DNA of 64,000 bases. Origin: Nereocystis luetkeana. Lineage: Eukaryota; Sar; Phaeophyceae; Laminariales; Laminariaceae. The notes beneath the pieces were generated by a model. The model ran no database searches. It saw nothing but the letters and a program-made list of their open reading frames with translations, and had not been told where the DNA came from. Made by a program: the position numbers and the translations under genes. This document shows positions 32,286-43,365 of the stretch, in pieces (positions within the stretch are counted from its first letter, which is position 1; each line of letters starts with the position of its first letter). The DNA is taken from assembly GCA_031213475.1 (NCBI GenBank), contig JARUPZ010000003.1, positions 16,734,869 through 16,798,868 on the forward strand. The letters are read 5' to 3'.

Positions 32286-33170
32286 TCGGGCATGGCGCGA
32301 TCATCGGGCATGGTCAGGCGGCCAAGACGGTCGGCTGAAGAAGCAACATCAGTCAGCGCGGGAACCGCTTGCCTCTTGCTGGTCACGCCCGTGATCTCAG
32401 GGACGGGGGCTCTTCTGCTGCCGTCCGTGGAGAAGCTGGAGGAGCTAGCTCCATAAGCGGCTCCCCGTGAACGGTTCCCGTGCCTGTTGCACCCGTCGCT
32501 CGAGTTCTGGCCCCCCTTCCCTCGTCTCCCCCTACGCCCAGCCCCGTTGCGTCGAGTGGTGTCACAGCCTATCGCGTCACCTGTGTCGCGGCGGGACCCA
32601 TCGTCATGGCCGGCGGAACCCCCTGCAACTCCTGGGTACCGCTGGTTCCGGTCACTGGCGCAGCGGGGGGAGCTGTCGTCCTGGGCCGCAGAGCCAACAA
32701 CAACTCTTGGGTGCCGGTGGACGCGGTTGCCACGGGGGCGGTGGGAGCTGTCGTGGTCCACCCCAGCGCCCCTTCCCACTCCTGGGATCTGGTGGGCCTG
32801 GTTGACGAACAGCGTCCGAGCGTCCTACGTTTCCGGGGGGAGATGTAGGATTTTGGGGTCGGGCCAGCAGATGGCGGCAGGGGAAGCGTCGTACGCTTTC
32901 CGAAGGCTGACCGCCAGGTCCACAATGAGCGCCCGGTGCTGCTGCTCCTCAGTCATCTAAATCCAGGCCATGTTCACAGAGAGGCCGTTCTCGGGCACCT
33001 CTTCTCGGAGTCTTCGAGCGCTGGAGACCACTGCCTTCGCCGCCTCAGGCGGGAGGCACTAGTTGGGCCCTGCCTTGATTTTGGTTTTCTTCAGCCGGGT
33101 TGGGGGTGGGTTTTGCGAGATGTGTCCTGCCGAACCCCCTCCGCTCAGTGTCGGGGCTGGTCTGGTCCAT
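32123..33170 (-). pseudogene. Gag-like retroelement ORF remnant
   Basis: One minus-strand frame can be read from about 33170 to 32123 with only three interruptions, all TAG. It includes PEAAKAVVSSARRLREEVPE, MTEEQQHRALIVDLAVSLRK and SPAAICWPDPKILHLPPET. An Arg/Gly-rich repeat region and a C-terminal part ending in HHRVQVSMLIQQ follow. The charged helical N-part and basic repeats suggest a gag-type protein, but no zinc knuckle was found. Plus-strand frames here are shadows, except that the last ~160 bp overlap the integrase relic. Confidence 0.4.
32590..32815. repeat. 75-bp coding tandem repeat
   Basis: Units start near 32627 (AACTCCTGGGTACCGCTGGT), 32702 (AACTCTTGGGTGCCGGTGGA) and 32776 (CACTCCTGGGATCTGGTGGG). 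The 75-bp period keeps the frame of the gag-like remnant. Confidence 0.7.
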
Positions 33171-33619
33171 CGGATCACTCCATGGCGGCAAAGGACACGT
33201 TTCAGGAGTTGAGGTTAGGTGGGTTTCAGCGCATTTCGTGTTATTTTCCTTCCCGTCTTGCCGATCCCTCCCCCGCCCGGAAGCTCGAGGTGATCAAGAT
33301 AAAGATAACAACACAGCACAGGACCGCCTCGCTTTTTTGTTGTTTTTTTGCTTTTCCATAGACACTTTCTCGCCCTACCCCCTTGGGGGATAGCATGGCG
33401 ATGGCTTACGTTGACGATGTATTCCTGTCCCTTACGTCTAAGCCTTACGGTGTTTCTATATGTTTGGCGCACCTTGCCGACTTCGTGACCTTGTCGTTCA
33501 GACGTGTGTGTGTGGGTTCTGAGGAGTCACACCTTCGACTCATGTTCTAGCTCGTGGGGTCGGGGTTCCTGTGAACTTCCAATTAATATGCATGTAAGGC
33601 TCATCAGAGTGGGCTAGTG
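33171..33619. other. No gene seen
   Basis: Short open frames only. Confidence 0.4.
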
Positions 33620-33960
33620 TCATGGTACTACTTTGAATGAAGGTGAAAGACCGGGTTCAGGTACTGGGATCGCATTTGTAGTACTAGGAAGGCGTATCTT
33701 AGATGGAAAACCAGTGGTCACTCCCAGCGAGACAGGCGCCTTGCTATCGGTCTTTATCGTGCACGAATGGAACAAAGCTACTCTTCTTCTATCTCTAAGC
33801 AAAGATCGCACATGAATCCCAAGTATCACCCGCTCAATAGGCAAACCTAACAAGGAGTAAAGAGTATCCCGATCAGTGGACTTTACCAAACGATGATACG
33901 GCCGTACAAGGTGCCCCTCCTGGACGTGCGTAGAGGAACGGCGCAACAACGAATTAAAAA
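33620..33960 (-). mobile_element. Repeated coding element, copy 3
   Basis: The minus frame (114 codons) encodes LGLPIERVILGIHVRSLLRD and SKIRLPSTTNAIPVPEPG. It is in direct orientation with copy 1 and is the longest open copy of the three. Confidence 0.5.
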
Positions 33961-35550
33961 CCATGCAGCATGCATAATACCTTTGTTGTGGCGCTCAAAT
34001 CGCGAAGAAGGACTCTCCCGCACAAATATCGAGAACTGCCGGCGACAAAAAGGTTTGAAAGCACCCCACACGTGACACACGGCACACACCGCATGTATAC
34101 GCGTGACACACTGAGCACAGCAGTGCAGTGGTGGGGTAATACTCACACAATAAAAAAAGATGCACCGAAGAAGGGGCTGGAACTCTTGATCACACTCGGC
34201 TGATCCACGGAAACATCACTACAGCAGCAGCGTTGTGCCTATGGCAACATGCTAGTACCACACAACCGCAGTAACCCCGAGCTCTACGGATCGCAGGGCC
34301 CGATTAAAAAACATCTACAACAAAGTAGGAATCCACAGCTATACAGCGCGGGCAAACTACCTCACGCGCGTGATGTTGCTTCCTGCTCTTCTGGCGGGCG
34401 ACAGGCGTGCAGAGCATTTTTGCCAGCTGGTTGTAGCGCGCATCCTGCACTGCTCGTTTGCTGTTGGTGGTCGATGGTGTCTGGGCTACTCCCACAATAC
34501 GTCGAAGAAACAACGCATCTCCAGGGGACCTTATGGGGGGGAGATATGAAATCGGCTTTCTTCATCTGTTTCAAGTGTCACATTTCGAGCACACGTTCAA
34601 CAGCATCGAACGTATATTTAGTACCTGGTAGGTGCGCATTTATGTTCGGATCAATGAGGTCGGTTCGAGTCCGGCCAGGCCCTTCTTTGTCAGGGTAGTC
34701 CTCGGTATTGTCACGTGAGTCGGTGAGAGAGACAACGAGGTCAGGGTTTCACGAACTTCGAATTGTTAAAGGGCATTGAGAAATTATTATGTGTGTTGAA
34801 GGGTAACGGATGGCCATGCCTCCGAAGGGGCTCCGACTGATTATTCCTTAAAAGGTTAGCCGCTGATTCTGTAACAGACGGGCGACGTTTTGTTTTTCGG
34901 GGTTAGCAGCGAAAATTCTGCCTTACGTCGGTGGCTTTACCTAGGTGCCTGGTAAATATGTACTATGTAAAGCGCACCAGTCACGGTAACGTTTTGAAGG
35001 TACAGGTATATCATATTGCCGGTTCGAGTCCGCCAGGGAAATATTAAAACAGGGTACTCATCGGAAACGGATTTTCAGAAGGTAAGGTAGACCACGAGGC
35101 CTACTTGTGGCGAGCTGTCGTTTTGCCTTGGAAGGGCAGCGGTAAATTACACTAGGCCCGTAAGCATTATTGGTACGACTAAAACATGAGCTGTATCAGC
35201 TGAATAGATATATTCTTACACAATTCAGAAAACGGCTGCAGCTAACCAAGAGTCTGAAGCTTTCTAGACATTTTTTCCCAATTTGGGGTGCACTAACACA
35301 TAATCACACACTATCTCGCACGGGAACGTCATTTAATTTCCATGCCCGTCCTTTCTGTTTCAGTGCGTTCGCTTGCTAGTGACAAATGACCACCACGAAA
35401 CCAGTAAACGTTTGGTTGGAGCCGTTTTTTTATAGGCAATATAACCGAGGTGCTATTAATACAGCCCCCGGCGCGTGAAATAAACAAACTCCCGAGTTTG
35501 CAATTGTTTATGCTTTGGGCTGGCAACTTGTAGTTCTCGAACGCAGCTCG
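33961..35550. other. No gene; two B-box-like sequences
   Basis: GGTCGGTTCGAGTCCGGCC at 34658-34676 forms a 6-bp T arm, and a related CCGGTTCGAGTCCGCC lies near 35012. Neither is part of a complete cloverleaf. They may be SINE or tRNA fragments. Confidence 0.35.
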
Positions 35551-35926
35551 TGGGTCGTTTCTGGTTGCGTACGGTGACTGCTTGCGGGCGCACCCGACAC
35601 CGTCACACAAACCCCAAAAGGGGCGTTCCTTAACTTTTCGGGCTGCGGTAGCTTGTGATAGCTTGTGAAGACCTGAGCTGTCCTCACGTCAAATGCAAAC
35701 ATTCACTCGGGGGGTTTCTTGTTGCTTTGCCTTATTTGTGGGTCGTTTCTGGTTGCGTACGGTGACTGCTTGCGGGCGCACGCGACACCGTCACACAAAC
35801 CCCAAAAGGGGCGTTCCTTAACTTTTCGGGTTGCGGTAGCTTGTGATAGCTTGTGAAGACCTGAGCTGTCCTCACGTCAAATGCAAACATTCACTCGGGG
35901 GGTTTCTTGTTGCTTTGCTTTATTTT
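35551..35926. repeat. 188-bp tandem duplication
   Basis: Two almost identical units begin TGGGTCGTTTCTGGTTGCGT at 35551 and 35739. Each includes a CCCCAAAAGGGG palindrome. The near identity means a recent event or homogenisation. Confidence 0.9.
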
Positions 35927-37361
35927 TTTGTGTGTCTCGCGCATTTCGACCCATTCCAACCACTGCAGCACCCCAAACAGTCGAGGTGTAGGCTTCTGTT
36001 GATAAATGGCTGATAGGTTTTCAGGAGATACCCCTAAGCTGCCGTGGATGAAACAGTATGCTCACACACCCGCTGTCTGCTAGGGCACGGTCAAGCCTAA
36101 GGTCCAAACGCGACGTGGAAACACTGCAGTGGTGCGAAATATCGACGGCTGATAGATGCCATCCCCGAATTGGTGGTCAGTATCGTCTGGTTCTCGCTCT
36201 GTGTTACAGGCAGATAAGGTATTCCAGGGTGACAGCGTTTAGGATCAATGTCGTCATCACCCTGCAGGCAAGTCTTGTAAACATAGAATAGATCGCGGAC
36301 GACAAGGGGACACAAACTGTTTCCTAGGGGTACAAGCACGGAACTCGGCGCGTCTCCGTATATATATATATAATATATACCTGGTACAAGTTGTTCCTTC
36401 GGAGTGGCATGAGCGTAGCGTGTAAGAAGACTCTTCTTGCCGAAATACGTATTTGGTGGGTTGGTTTGAACTATTCCACCAATTGCAGTTGTATGTGCTG
36501 CAGTTGGGGCAATAGCTCAAATGTACCTGTAACAACCAAATATGTATTAGTATAAGGAAAATAGTAGTGGAACATGCAGATGAAGGTGACGCAAGAGAGC
36601 AGTTCTAATGACCGAAAAAGCAGGTAGTCATTATATATCACAGCTGTTATGATATATGAAGGCGACAGGAGCGTGATACCTGGTATGCAACTTCGACAGT
36701 AAGCACTTGCTCGACGAATCGTAGCGCCAGTAGACACATGTCCTGCGACACCTAACGGCTCGATAACGAACGAAACCTTTGGCGGACGCCCAAACCAACT
36801 ACGACAGACATTCCTCAAGGAAAAGCGTCTTCAACGAAGCGTAGCAGTGGGCCCGGGGCCGGCGTGAAACGCAAAGAAGTAGAAGCGACGGGAGTAAGTA
36901 GTAGCAAAAAATCCCTCGCAAACGCGAATGTCGTTAATATCAACGCAATCAACACCCTGGCAAACACCCAAGCAAGGTAGATTGAAATATACATGATATT
37001 TCGTGGTCCACAGCCCCCAAAGGGGATGCAAAAAAGGCAGCTAGACCTTGGCCCTCGCCTAGGCACTGGCGTGATGAAGGCGATGCAAAACCTGACACTC
37101 TTCGTGGGTGAAGAAACCACCACTGAAACAAAATGAACCAGTCCGCTCCCCACGCTTGAACTCAAAGTACCCGCTGGCAGACTTGCAAGTACACGCACAA
37201 CGGATGTTTGCTGAAAGTATTGAAATATTATAGACGCAGGCGCACGCTGCAACGAGACGCCCGCGAACACCTCTATATTCAGACCCCAGTCGCAGACCAA
37301 AGGCAGATCAACGGTGTATGATGCTCTACCGGAAGATCATGATAGACACGAGAAGAGACTC
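35927..37361. other. No recognised gene; one 161-codon open frame
   Basis: A minus frame at 36815-37300 encodes a hydrophobic protein (for example IYLAWVFARVLIALILTTFA). No start, splice or homology evidence supports it. The rest is AT-rich with a TATATA run at 36360-36378. Confidence 0.3.
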
Positions 37362-37630
37362 TTAAATGTACGAAGATCTATTCCGAGCCCGAACCGAGGA
37401 CATCGACCGACACAGCCTTCCCGCTTGGCGGCGCTTTTCTCCAGTTCCACCCGAGCCTATTCGCCGAACTTCGCGTGGCGTTCGCCCTGAACTCGCTCGT
37501 CGTGGGTGATGAAGAGCCTCCTGGAGCGCTTGGAGCCCGAGAAGTGCAAGGGGGGGCTTGCACAGGCCGATCAAGATGCCGTTGTCCTTGATAATTCCTT
37601 TGCAGTAGACACAATCCTTACGGACCTGCA
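37362..37630 (-). other. Possible isolated exon
   Basis: On the minus strand a pyrimidine-rich tract and TTTGCAG (about 37628-37634) precede open frames of 80-90 codons, one starting VRKDCVYCKGIIKDNGILIG. The acceptor-like context is suggestive. The protein is not recognised and no partner exon was found. Confidence 0.2.
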
Positions 37631-37869
37631 AACAGAGATTATAGACAACAAACCGACAGCACAAAAGAGACATGGAAGACGTGCTTGAAGGAAGGCTCAT
37701 AACCTCGAGGGTCATGACCTGAAGGAATAATGCATGTTGAGGCTCTGTCTTCTATGAGAAGAGATGCAGAGGCGGCACCGAAGTGTCTGTGAAGATCACT
37801 TGTGATGAAGAAAGAAGATGGTTTGAAATTGGCGCTTAATTGGCCATTATAGAAGGAATCTTGATCTAA

Positions 37870-38260
37870 CAGACAAAACGGAAAAATGGGAACGAAACAA
37901 AAAATGAGAACGGACGGTTGTTTTTAGAAAGAAAACCAATTGTGTACAACTCCAAGAAAAAAAGTTGACAGTCCTGTGGGGCTGTACAGCAGCCTTCGAA
38001 TGAGCTGTCGCTCAGGCTGGAAGTCCTCGGCATCGCCGCGGTAGCCAGCACCTAGAGAAAGCACAATAGAGCCAGCGTATATCGCTTTTTGCGCCCACCC
38101 GAAGGCACGAGATGGAGCATGACCGTTCTGACGAGCTCCTTTCACAGGGCTGGCCAAGGGGTTTCGCAGGATCATTTTGGTTCTCTGATACACCACATGG
38201 TTCTGGAGATACGGCTTGGTTCTCATTTTAGGCTTCGTTCCCATTTTTCCGATTTGTCTG
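37870..38260 (-). mobile_element. MITE-like element, copy B (391 bp, no 7-bp insert)
   Basis: Same element as copy A in the opposite orientation, with both terminal inverted repeats well preserved. The ~106-codon frame (37924-38244) is open, as in copy A. The TA at 38189-38190 is the empty form of the site filled in copies C and D. Confidence 0.85.
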
Positions 38261-38774
38261 AGATTCTCAGAGATCAAGAGGAGAAGAGGAAAGGAGAAGA
38301 ATGGAAAGGAAATGGAAGAGAGGAAATGGAAGAAGAGAGTGGAATAAGAGGAGTGAGCAAGGTGGGGCATGCCATCACCTGATCACGAGACAATGCCCAT
38401 GCTACGGGCAGGTTTATTCTACAGCAGCCCGTCAAGGTTCCGTGAACCGTTCTTAGGAATGTCCCTGCAACGTTCTATGTAGCGTACTCGTAACGTTCTA
38501 TGGAACGTTACCTGCTACCTATTGTGGTAGACTAGCTACCCTGCGTTACGATCAGTATGATAGGGATAAGTGGAATACAGTGCGTCGGCAAGAAAGAACA
38601 AACTCAAGTCTCGCCGCATATCGTATTTCTCCGCATCTATCATAAGATACTCTTAGTAAGCTCGTGTGAAGTGACTGCACATCACAATAGATATGGATGT
38701 CAACGTCCATATGCTGACAGTGCTGAATACAAATATTTGAGGTGGTATGAGTTTAGTTGACGAAGCCTTTAAAA
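38261..38774. other. No gene; purine-rich tract
   Basis: A GA-rich run (about 38268-38345) follows the MITE-like element. A small group of AACGTTCTATG motifs lies at 38460-38505. Confidence 0.4.
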
Positions 38775-39665
38775 AGTGCAAATGATCAAATCAGTTATAC
38801 CTGATCCGTTTGCGCCAAAATCAGGTGTATACTAAAACCGAGTAAAAAACGCTGGCCACGAGCGGTGTCCTGTCAACCAAAGTCTGGTAGAAAAAGAAGC
38901 GTGCCATACATGGCCTCCAAAATCGAAGTCGTTTAGTTTTCTTTACGGTGTAGATACCACGGGCTTCACTTGGACCTGCAGAGGGTCACTCTCAATAGGC
39001 TTCGTTTGTTCTGCGACGGCGGGGGCGCCAAGCAGTGTATTTTGTCTGGAGCCCCCCCACCGTTGACAGCTTAAATATTCTTGACCGTCCTCGCGGAACT
39101 GCTAGCTCGGCACAAAAATTTCTTGCCGTACCACACCTGAGACAAGCTCGACGCGGGCTGGTGCAGAAAAAGACCATGGTGATGTATGGGCCGATGTGAG
39201 CATAGAAAACAACACAGCAACGGCAGTAGGACACAACAACTATTCAATAGCAGAAGCACGTCGCACACCCCAAAGAAGAAAAAAAGTGAAACCATCGTAC
39301 TCATGTATGCATGTTTATGTGAATGCGTACTTTGACGTACAACGTGTACGTGCGAGTACAGACTTTATACGTTGCGTAATGCAGAATAATCTCAACCAAG
39401 GGAGGGCAGACGCATACGGAGAGAAACAACAGTGTACGTATGTGGCCCCTCTGATTGGTTCAAAGTTGGCCAAAATTCGTTGAAAGCTATTAATAGAGAG
39501 AGTAGAAAAAAACAGGTATAAGTTGGCCTTTTCGAGCCAAAATCAGTTACGATGTCAGCCTGGACAATAGCAGGGCTCCTGGGGTGTGTTTTGTACTTGT
39601 TTTTATAGTGTACCTGGTAACTGATTTTGGCCGAAAAAGGCCAGGTATACCTGATTTTGTCAAAA
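38775..39665 (+). mobile_element. ~0.9-kb inverted-repeat element, copy 1
   Basis: Matches 54025-55275 in reverse complement. Both ends carry a ~20-bp inverted repeat close to TGCCAAAATCAGGTATACCT. The subterminal region has further copies of GCCAAAATCAGTTA-like motifs, typical of non-autonomous DNA transposons. No transposase frame was recognised. The site 39611-39619 holds a TACCTGGTA insert that the other copy lacks. Confidence 0.7.
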
Positions 39666-40309
39666 ACACCTTTAGAAACAGTTTAGAAAATACGCGTTGG
39701 CGCGAGCTGTAGAGGCAGAAAGCACGAAAGGTAAATAGGAATGGGATGCGATGAATTATGTTGGCAAACCCTCACGTCTTTTTTCGCGGCAGAGACGGCG
39801 ACGGCAGAGTCGGCAGCAGCATAAAACATGGAAACGTGTTAGTGTGCTCAACTCCCTGTCTGTTATCGTGTCGGAACAACAACAGCAGCAGCGGGGGTAG
39901 ACAACTGTCTCGGGTGTGGAAAGAAACGCAGACTGTAAACAACAACGGCAACTGTTCGGAAAAAAGTTGGTTGTAGTGTGCAAAACAACAACAACGGCAG
40001 CAGCAGCGCATATACAAATGGCAGTACGCGTACTATTCCCCTGTCTCGGTGTGAGCTCGTATAAACACAAAAGCCATATACCTGGCACCTGGTGTGTATT
40101 TGTGTCTTCTATTTAGTGCTGAAGGTCGACAACATGCGGGAACAGCAACAACCACGCGAACAACAACATAGACAACGGCTGCAGCAGCGGCGGCGGCAGA
40201 CACTGACTCAAAGCTGCGTACAACAGCAACAACGCGAACGACGCCTGCGTACACAACAAAATCAGCATCAGGGACGATAGGCGCGCGCAGTTACAGCAGC
40301 AGGAAAAAA

Positions 40310-40707
40310 CAGACAAAACGGAAAAATGAGAACGAAACAAAAAATGGGAACGGACGGTTTTTTTTAGAAAGCAAACCAATTGTGTACAACTCCAAGAAAA
40401 AAAGTTGACAGTCCTGTGGGGCTGTACAGCAGCCTTCGAATGAGCTGTCGATCAGGCTGGAAGTCCTCGGCATCGCCGCGGTAGCCAGCATCTAGAAAAA
40501 TCACAATAGAGCCAGCGTATATCGCTTTTTGCGCCCACCCGAAGGCACGAGATGGAGCATGACCGTTCTGACGAGCTCCTCTCACAAGGCTGGCCAAGGG
40601 GTTTCGCAGGATCATTTTGGTTCTCTGATACCAGGTACACCACATGGTTCTGGAGATACGGCTTGGTTCTCATTTTGGGCTTCGTTCCCATTTTTCCGAT
40701 TTGTCTG
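40310..40707 (-). mobile_element. MITE-like element, copy C (398 bp, with 7-bp insert)
   Basis: Same element as copy B but 7 bp longer, because TA has become TACCAGGTA at 40629-40637. The insert shifts the reading frame that is open in copies A and B. Confidence 0.9.
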
Positions 40708-40795
40708 TTAAAAGGAGAAGCAGCAGTAGCAGCATCAACAATGGGCTGCGCCACCAAGTCGTGTTCTCGCGTGCGGGAACACAGCAACGACGACC

Positions 40796-40797
<2 letters not shown>

Positions 40798-40863
<66 letters not shown>
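40798..40863. repeat. (AAC)22 microsatellite
   Basis: An uninterrupted AAC run of about 66 bp inside the CAA/CAG-rich array. Confidence 0.95.
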
Positions 40864-40864
<1 letters not shown>

Positions 40865-41639
40865 GCATAATCAACAACAGCAGCAGCGGCGGTTGACACT
40901 GTTGGGGAAACGAACGCAGGCTGTAAACAACAACGGCAGTAACAGCGGCAGCAGCAGCACAAAAGCAAATGGCAGTAGGCGCGGTAGTGCATAAACAAAT
41001 GGCATTATCAGTACGTTTTTTGTCTTGGGTTTAGTGCTAAAGGTCGACTACTTGCGGGAACAGCAACAGCAACACCACCAACAGCATACCGGGTAAACAA
41101 CAGCAGCAACATCGAAGGTAGACATCTGCCTCGGTGTGGAAAGGAGCGCAGGCAGTACAGAACAACGGCAGCAGCAGCGGCAACAGCAGCGCATACGCGT
41201 ACTCTAAAAAAACACAAGGGCAAAAACATCTTGGTTGTAGATTCAGTCCTGGAGGTCGACAACATAATACGGGAACAGCAACGTCAATAACAATAGCAGC
41301 AGCAGCAGCGGCAGTAGATACTGACTCAAAGGCCCCTACAACAGCAACAACGCGAACGACGACTACATAAACCAACCTGAAACGAGAAAAGCAGCATCAA
41401 GGGCGGTGGGCGCGCAGGGTAACAGCATCAGGAAAAGGTACACCACCAAGTCGTGTTCTCGTATTAATAATACAACCAAAAATTGTAAGTAGTAGTGTGG
41501 AAACACTCAACAACAGCAGCCGCGGCGGTAGACACAGGCGACAAACAACAACAACAGCAGCAGCCGCGGCGGTATAAATAGGTAGCACACGAAAACACCA
41601 ACAACAACAGCAACAGAGAAGCACAGAACACAACTCACC

Positions 41640-41960
41640 GCCACCTCCTGTCTCGAGCGTGAAGGACACGGTGCGGACGTCGATAGGCCTGGCGCATAAT
41701 TCACAGTCTTTGGGCCACTTCAATAATTTCCCGCTGCCAGGGCAGATGTCGCGGGCGCAGGTCGCAAAATCTACCTTGCCTCCAAAGTTATGTCTCCATC
41801 ATACGAGTATAGCTGGGAGATGCAGCGGTTGCACTTTACAGTGGGATTGAGCACTGACTTGGACAGGGGGGTTCTGTTCGAAATGGGCTTCCAAGATCCG
41901 CCAGAAGAGGGCGAGGCAGAGGAGTATTGAAGGCAGCACCTTTAATATCGGCAGCAGGAA
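41640..41960 (-). other. Possible Cys-rich exon
   Basis: Two overlapping minus-strand frames encode NPTVKCNRCISQLYSYDGDI and CARDICPGSGKLLKWPKDCE followed by LCARPIDVRTVSFTLETGG. A GTGAGT donor sits right after the last Gly (41640). The CxxC pairs suggest a zinc-binding peptide, but the frame changes at about 41790 and no acceptor or partner exon is certain. Confidence 0.3.
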
Positions 41961-41989
41961 AAAGTGCAGTCCACTCTGTGTAAGCAGCA

Positions 41990-42180
41990 CCACCAGGAGC
42001 AGGCGATGCCATTTACCAGGCAGGTGCAGCACAAACAGGAGGAGCACCCGGTACCAACAGAAGCAGCGAAAGCAAAACCAGCACCAGCAGGAGCGGCACC
42101 AGAAGGAGCGGCACCAGCACGAGCGGAACGAACTGGAGCGGCACGAGCAGGAGCAACGCCAGCAGGAGGCCAACTGGCCA
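41990..42180. repeat. 15-bp minisatellite
   Basis: Degenerate units of the form GGAGCGGCACCAGCA are repeated about ten times. Confidence 0.7.
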
Positions 42181-42260
42181 AGCGGTATACGAAGAGGCAG
42201 CACCAGCGTGACGCACGTCGTATGCTATCTACATGTGTCCACGCGCGCAAATAACTCAAT

Positions 42261-42719
42261 GACCCGCGTCGTAGTCCTGTTGAAACTACCAGGTATTCCG
42301 GAACAAAATAGAAAAAAAATATGTCTACTATCGTATGTATGCCGTCTTATAGCCGGTCTCTTCGGGCCAAAGCAGCTGAGATCAACGGCAGTCCTGTTGA
42401 ATCTGTTCCCGAAAAGTCCCTCCACTCGCGAATAGTACAAAGCTCTCGCGAGCCAGGGTTGACAATCTTGCGAAAGGCCACAAAAACGCCCCCACGGCGA
42501 CCGACCAGAGAAAACAAATTTATAGTTTTGTTTATATATATATATATGTACCAGGTATATATATATCTTACTAGGCTTCGCAAAGCAAAGGTTGTAGATA
42601 GTGATTTGTGTTGAATGTATGACATCTTCATGAACAATTATACACCTATTAGACCGGTGTTCAAAATTTCGCTGAGCGCTCTTGCCCCCATTGGTGGGGC
42701 CCCTAACTTTCCCAACCTC
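42261..42719. other. No gene seen
   Basis: AT-rich with a TATATA tract around 42530-42570, interrupted by one TACCAGGTA. Confidence 0.4.
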
Positions 42720-43365
42720 AGCCCGCATAATATGGCGTGCGGAGGTGGGGTTTCTGCACCGTGCTGGGAGTATCGAACCGGGGGTCCAACGTTGAAATCA
42801 CGGGTTTGTTGGAGTTGGAAATGTGTGGAAGGAACCATGATCCGGAGGGATGGGCCCCTATCCTCCCCGCTGCCCACGGCACCACGAACCCCAAACAATC
42901 GGCGACAGCCAATGACACTGACGAGGCTTCCATACCGTACGGAGCGGTGTCGATCTGGAGCACTACCGTCTTCGTCCGCGACGCGTTGTATCTGTGGGTG
43001 TGTGGAAGGATTTATTATTCGGGGATGGGGGAACATCCTTCAAGGGCTCACCGAAACTCTAAGAATTCCAGCCAATCTGCGATCGGTCATTGGGGTTGGG
43101 GCTTCGACTCCGTGCGGGGCGGTACGATCCGAGGTACCATCGCTTTCGCCCCCGATCACTCGGAGTTGTAGAGGTATTATGGAAGGGTTTTTTGTCTGGG
43201 GGTGGGGTCGTATCCTCCCCAGGGAGCGCTGGCTCCACGATCTTCATCCAATCAGCAACCGGCCACTTTAGTTGAGGTTTCCACACCGAGCGGCCCTGTA
43301 TCGAATCGGGGGGTCGCTATATTCGTCCCCGTTCCATTGGAGTTGTAGAGGTATGGAAGCATATA
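42720..43365. repeat. ~177-bp satellite-like tandem repeat
   Basis: About three and a half diverged units. The marker TGTGGAAGGA or TATGGAAGS recurs near 42822, 43000, 43174 and 43351. Shared segments include CATCCTCCCC, CCAATC(A/T)GC.A and CTCCRT.CGGAGCGG. The long open frames across it follow from the repeat. Confidence 0.65.

Larger units (their letters stand above)
39830..41640. repeat. CAA/CAG-rich module array
   Basis: The same sub-modules recur: GGTCGACAACATGCGGGAAC-like (about 40127, 41041, 41255), GTGGAAAGRARCGCAG followed by AACAACGGCA (39915, 40905, 41135) and CACCAAGTCGTGTTCTCG (40752, 41447). A MITE-like element (copy C) sits inside it. Long poly-Gln, poly-Asn, poly-Leu and poly-Val frames are repeat artefacts. 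Confidence 0.65.

Noticed and set aside
33380..33440. MAYVDDVFLS, a YVDD-like motif on the plus strand
   Set aside because: No other reverse transcriptase motif lies at proper spacing around it; likely chance.
40452..40998. Open frames with long poly-Gln, poly-Asn, poly-Leu and poly-Val runs
   Set aside because: They arise from the (AAC)22 microsatellite and cross a mobile element boundary.
42615..43271. 218-codon plus-strand frame
   Set aside because: It spans the ~177-bp tandem repeat, and the opposite strand is equally open.
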